Shown here: in pieces, positions 63,254-64,000 of the stretch
How positions within the stretch are numbered: position 1 is the stretch's first letter
How the letters are laid out: every line of letters starts with the position of its first letter
Assembly: GCA_012735215.1 (NCBI GenBank)
Contig: JAAYHX010000010.1
Coordinates: 1-64,000 of the forward strand
Origin: Tissierellia bacterium
Lineage (GTDB): Bacteria; Bacillota; Clostridia; Tissierellales; Tepidimicrobiaceae
DNA length: 64,000 bases
Reading direction: 5' to 3'
Program-made: the position numbers and the translations under genes
Notes under the pieces: generated by a model
What the model saw: the letters and a program-made list of their open reading frames with translations, nothing else
Database searches by the model: none
Told to the model about the DNA's origin: nothing

Positions 63254-63949
63254 ATGATCAAAAAAGCAGAACAAGAGCAAAACAAAAACACAGAAACTAT
63301 TGAAAATATAGATAAAGTTGGTATACCCAACGTTCCAAACTTTGAAAACAATATTCAGTTTATAACTATAATAGGAGAAATTGAGGGACATAACACTTCC
63401 TCTTCAGGTAAAAAAGCAACAAAATATGAGCATATCATACCTATGCTAATTGCAGCTGTACAAGATCCAAAGATTGAAGGTTTGTTCATAATATTGAATA
63501 CTGAAGGGGGAGATGTGGAAGCTGGACTTGCTCTAAGTGAGATGATAAATAGTATAGACAAACCAAAGGTGTCTTTAGTGTTGGGAGGAGGGCACAGTAT
63601 AGGTGTACCATTAGCTACAGCTACAGACTATTCTTTTATAGTTCCTACTGCTGCTATGACTATTCATCCCATTAGAACAACTGGACTGGTAATTGGAGTA
63701 CCTCAAACTTTTAGGTATTTTCAAAAAATGCAAAAGAGAATTAATGACTTTATATTACGAACTTCTAATATCTCAGAAGAAACACTGATGAATTTAATGT
63801 TTGCTACTGATGAGTTAGCAAATGATGTGGGGACTATACTTATCGGCAAGGACGCAGTTGATTATGGATTAATTGATGAAGTTGGAGGCTTTGACAAGGC
63901 TTTAAGAAAATTAAATGAACTTATAGATAATAAGAAAAATATGATATAA
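63254..63949 (+). CDS. tepA: ClpP-like translocation-enhancing protein TepA (231 aa)
   Basis: Cytoplasmic serine peptidase of the ClpP/crotonase clan, found near ftsK in Firmicutes. The catalytic Ser115 is in GGGHSIGVPLATA and His138 in MTIHPIRTTG, with a later Asp. IGEIEGHNTSSSGKKATKYE and NTEGGDVEAGLALSEMI are typical. It degrades signal peptides or small acid-soluble spore proteins in relatives. GTGGAGG at 63240-63246 precedes the ATG. Only an RBS-like AAGGGGG follows before the window ends. Confidence 0.93.
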   Translation: MIKKAEQEQNKNTETIENIDKVGIPNVPNFENNIQFITIIGEIEGHNTSSSGKKATKYEHIIPMLIAAVQDPKIEGLFIILNTEGGDVEAGLALSEMINSIDKPKVSLVLGGGHSIGVPLATATDYSFIVPTAAMTIHPIRTTGLVIGVPQTFRYFQKMQKRINDFILRTSNISEETLMNLMFATDELANDVGTILIGKDAVDYGLIDEVGGFDKALRKLNELIDNKKNMI

Positions 63950-64000
63950 TAAATTGTTTTTTAAATATGTTGCCTAAAAGGGGGATTATTATTAATTTTT

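Noticed and set aside
1-64000. CRISPR arrays, tRNA/rRNA genes, complete insertion sequences
   Set aside because: No repeat-spacer pattern, cloverleaf, rRNA segment or transposase was recognised on reading the window.

Overview
The window is 64 kb of AT-rich, almost entirely plus-strand DNA from a motile, Gram-positive, endospore-forming bacterium, most likely an anaerobic member of the Clostridia. A Tissierellales-like lineage is my guess from protein style; no rRNA is present to prove it. Evidence for the broad call: PolC, CodY, FliY and CheC/CheD, a SigD-type flagellar sigma factor, Firmicutes-style strong ribosome binding sites with many TTG/GTG starts, and sporulation-associated genes (PdaB-like, YlmC/YmxH, TepA) at the right end.

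Layout. (1) 1-880: the left edge is a broken comM (yifB). Only its last third survives, and the sequence to the left is foreign, carrying a minus-strand regulator with two XRE helix-turn-helix units that runs off the window. This looks like the end of an integrated element sitting in comM. (2) 886-6926: dprA, topA and hslV-hslU-codY, with a near-consensus CodY box upstream of hslV. (3) 7188-38607: an uninterrupted flagellar-chemotaxis super-operon, flgB-flgC-fliE-fliF-fliG-fliH-fliI-fliJ-(MotE/YlxF-like)-fliK-flgD-(TIGR02530-type gene)-flgE-flbD-motA-motB-fliL-fliM-fliY-cheY-fliO-fliP-fliQ-fliR-flhB-flhA-flhF-flhG-pilZ-cheB-cheA-cheW-cheC-cheD-sigD, then a FapA/DUF342 gene, a small unknown gene and a SwrB-like membrane protein. 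(4) 38627-45919: rpsB-tsf-pyrH-frr-uppS-cdsA-rseP-ispG and an mgtC-like gene. (5) 45939-50213: polC. (6) 50210-60082: rimP-nusA-ylxR(rnpM)-infB-rbfA-nrnA-truB-ribF, rpsO and pnp. (7) 60202-63949: PdaB-like deacetylase, M16 peptidase, dut, YlmC/YmxH protein and TepA. The last 50 bases hold only a ribosome-binding-site-like AAGGGGG near 63978-63984, with no usable start codon before the window ends.

How it works together. The flagellar block encodes the rod and hook parts, MS-ring, switch (FliG/FliM/FliY), type III export apparatus (FliHIJ, FliOPQR, FlhAB), stator (MotAB, with a PomB/MotS-like transmembrane segment), placement GTPases (FlhF/FlhG), a c-di-GMP receptor (PilZ) and most of the chemotaxis pathway. 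SigD at its end would switch on late genes elsewhere. CodY, encoded just upstream, could couple nutrient state to its own operon and possibly to the flagellar promoter. The second half is the conserved translation, isoprenoid, phospholipid and replication cluster. Several usual neighbours are missing: dxr, ylxQ, trmFO, xerC and cheR.

I found no CRISPR array, tRNA, rRNA or complete insertion sequence. Most of the window is well-known core genome. The least explained parts are the comM junction, a GC-rich alternative hairpin with a mini-ORF before flgE, and several leader or intercistronic hairpins.
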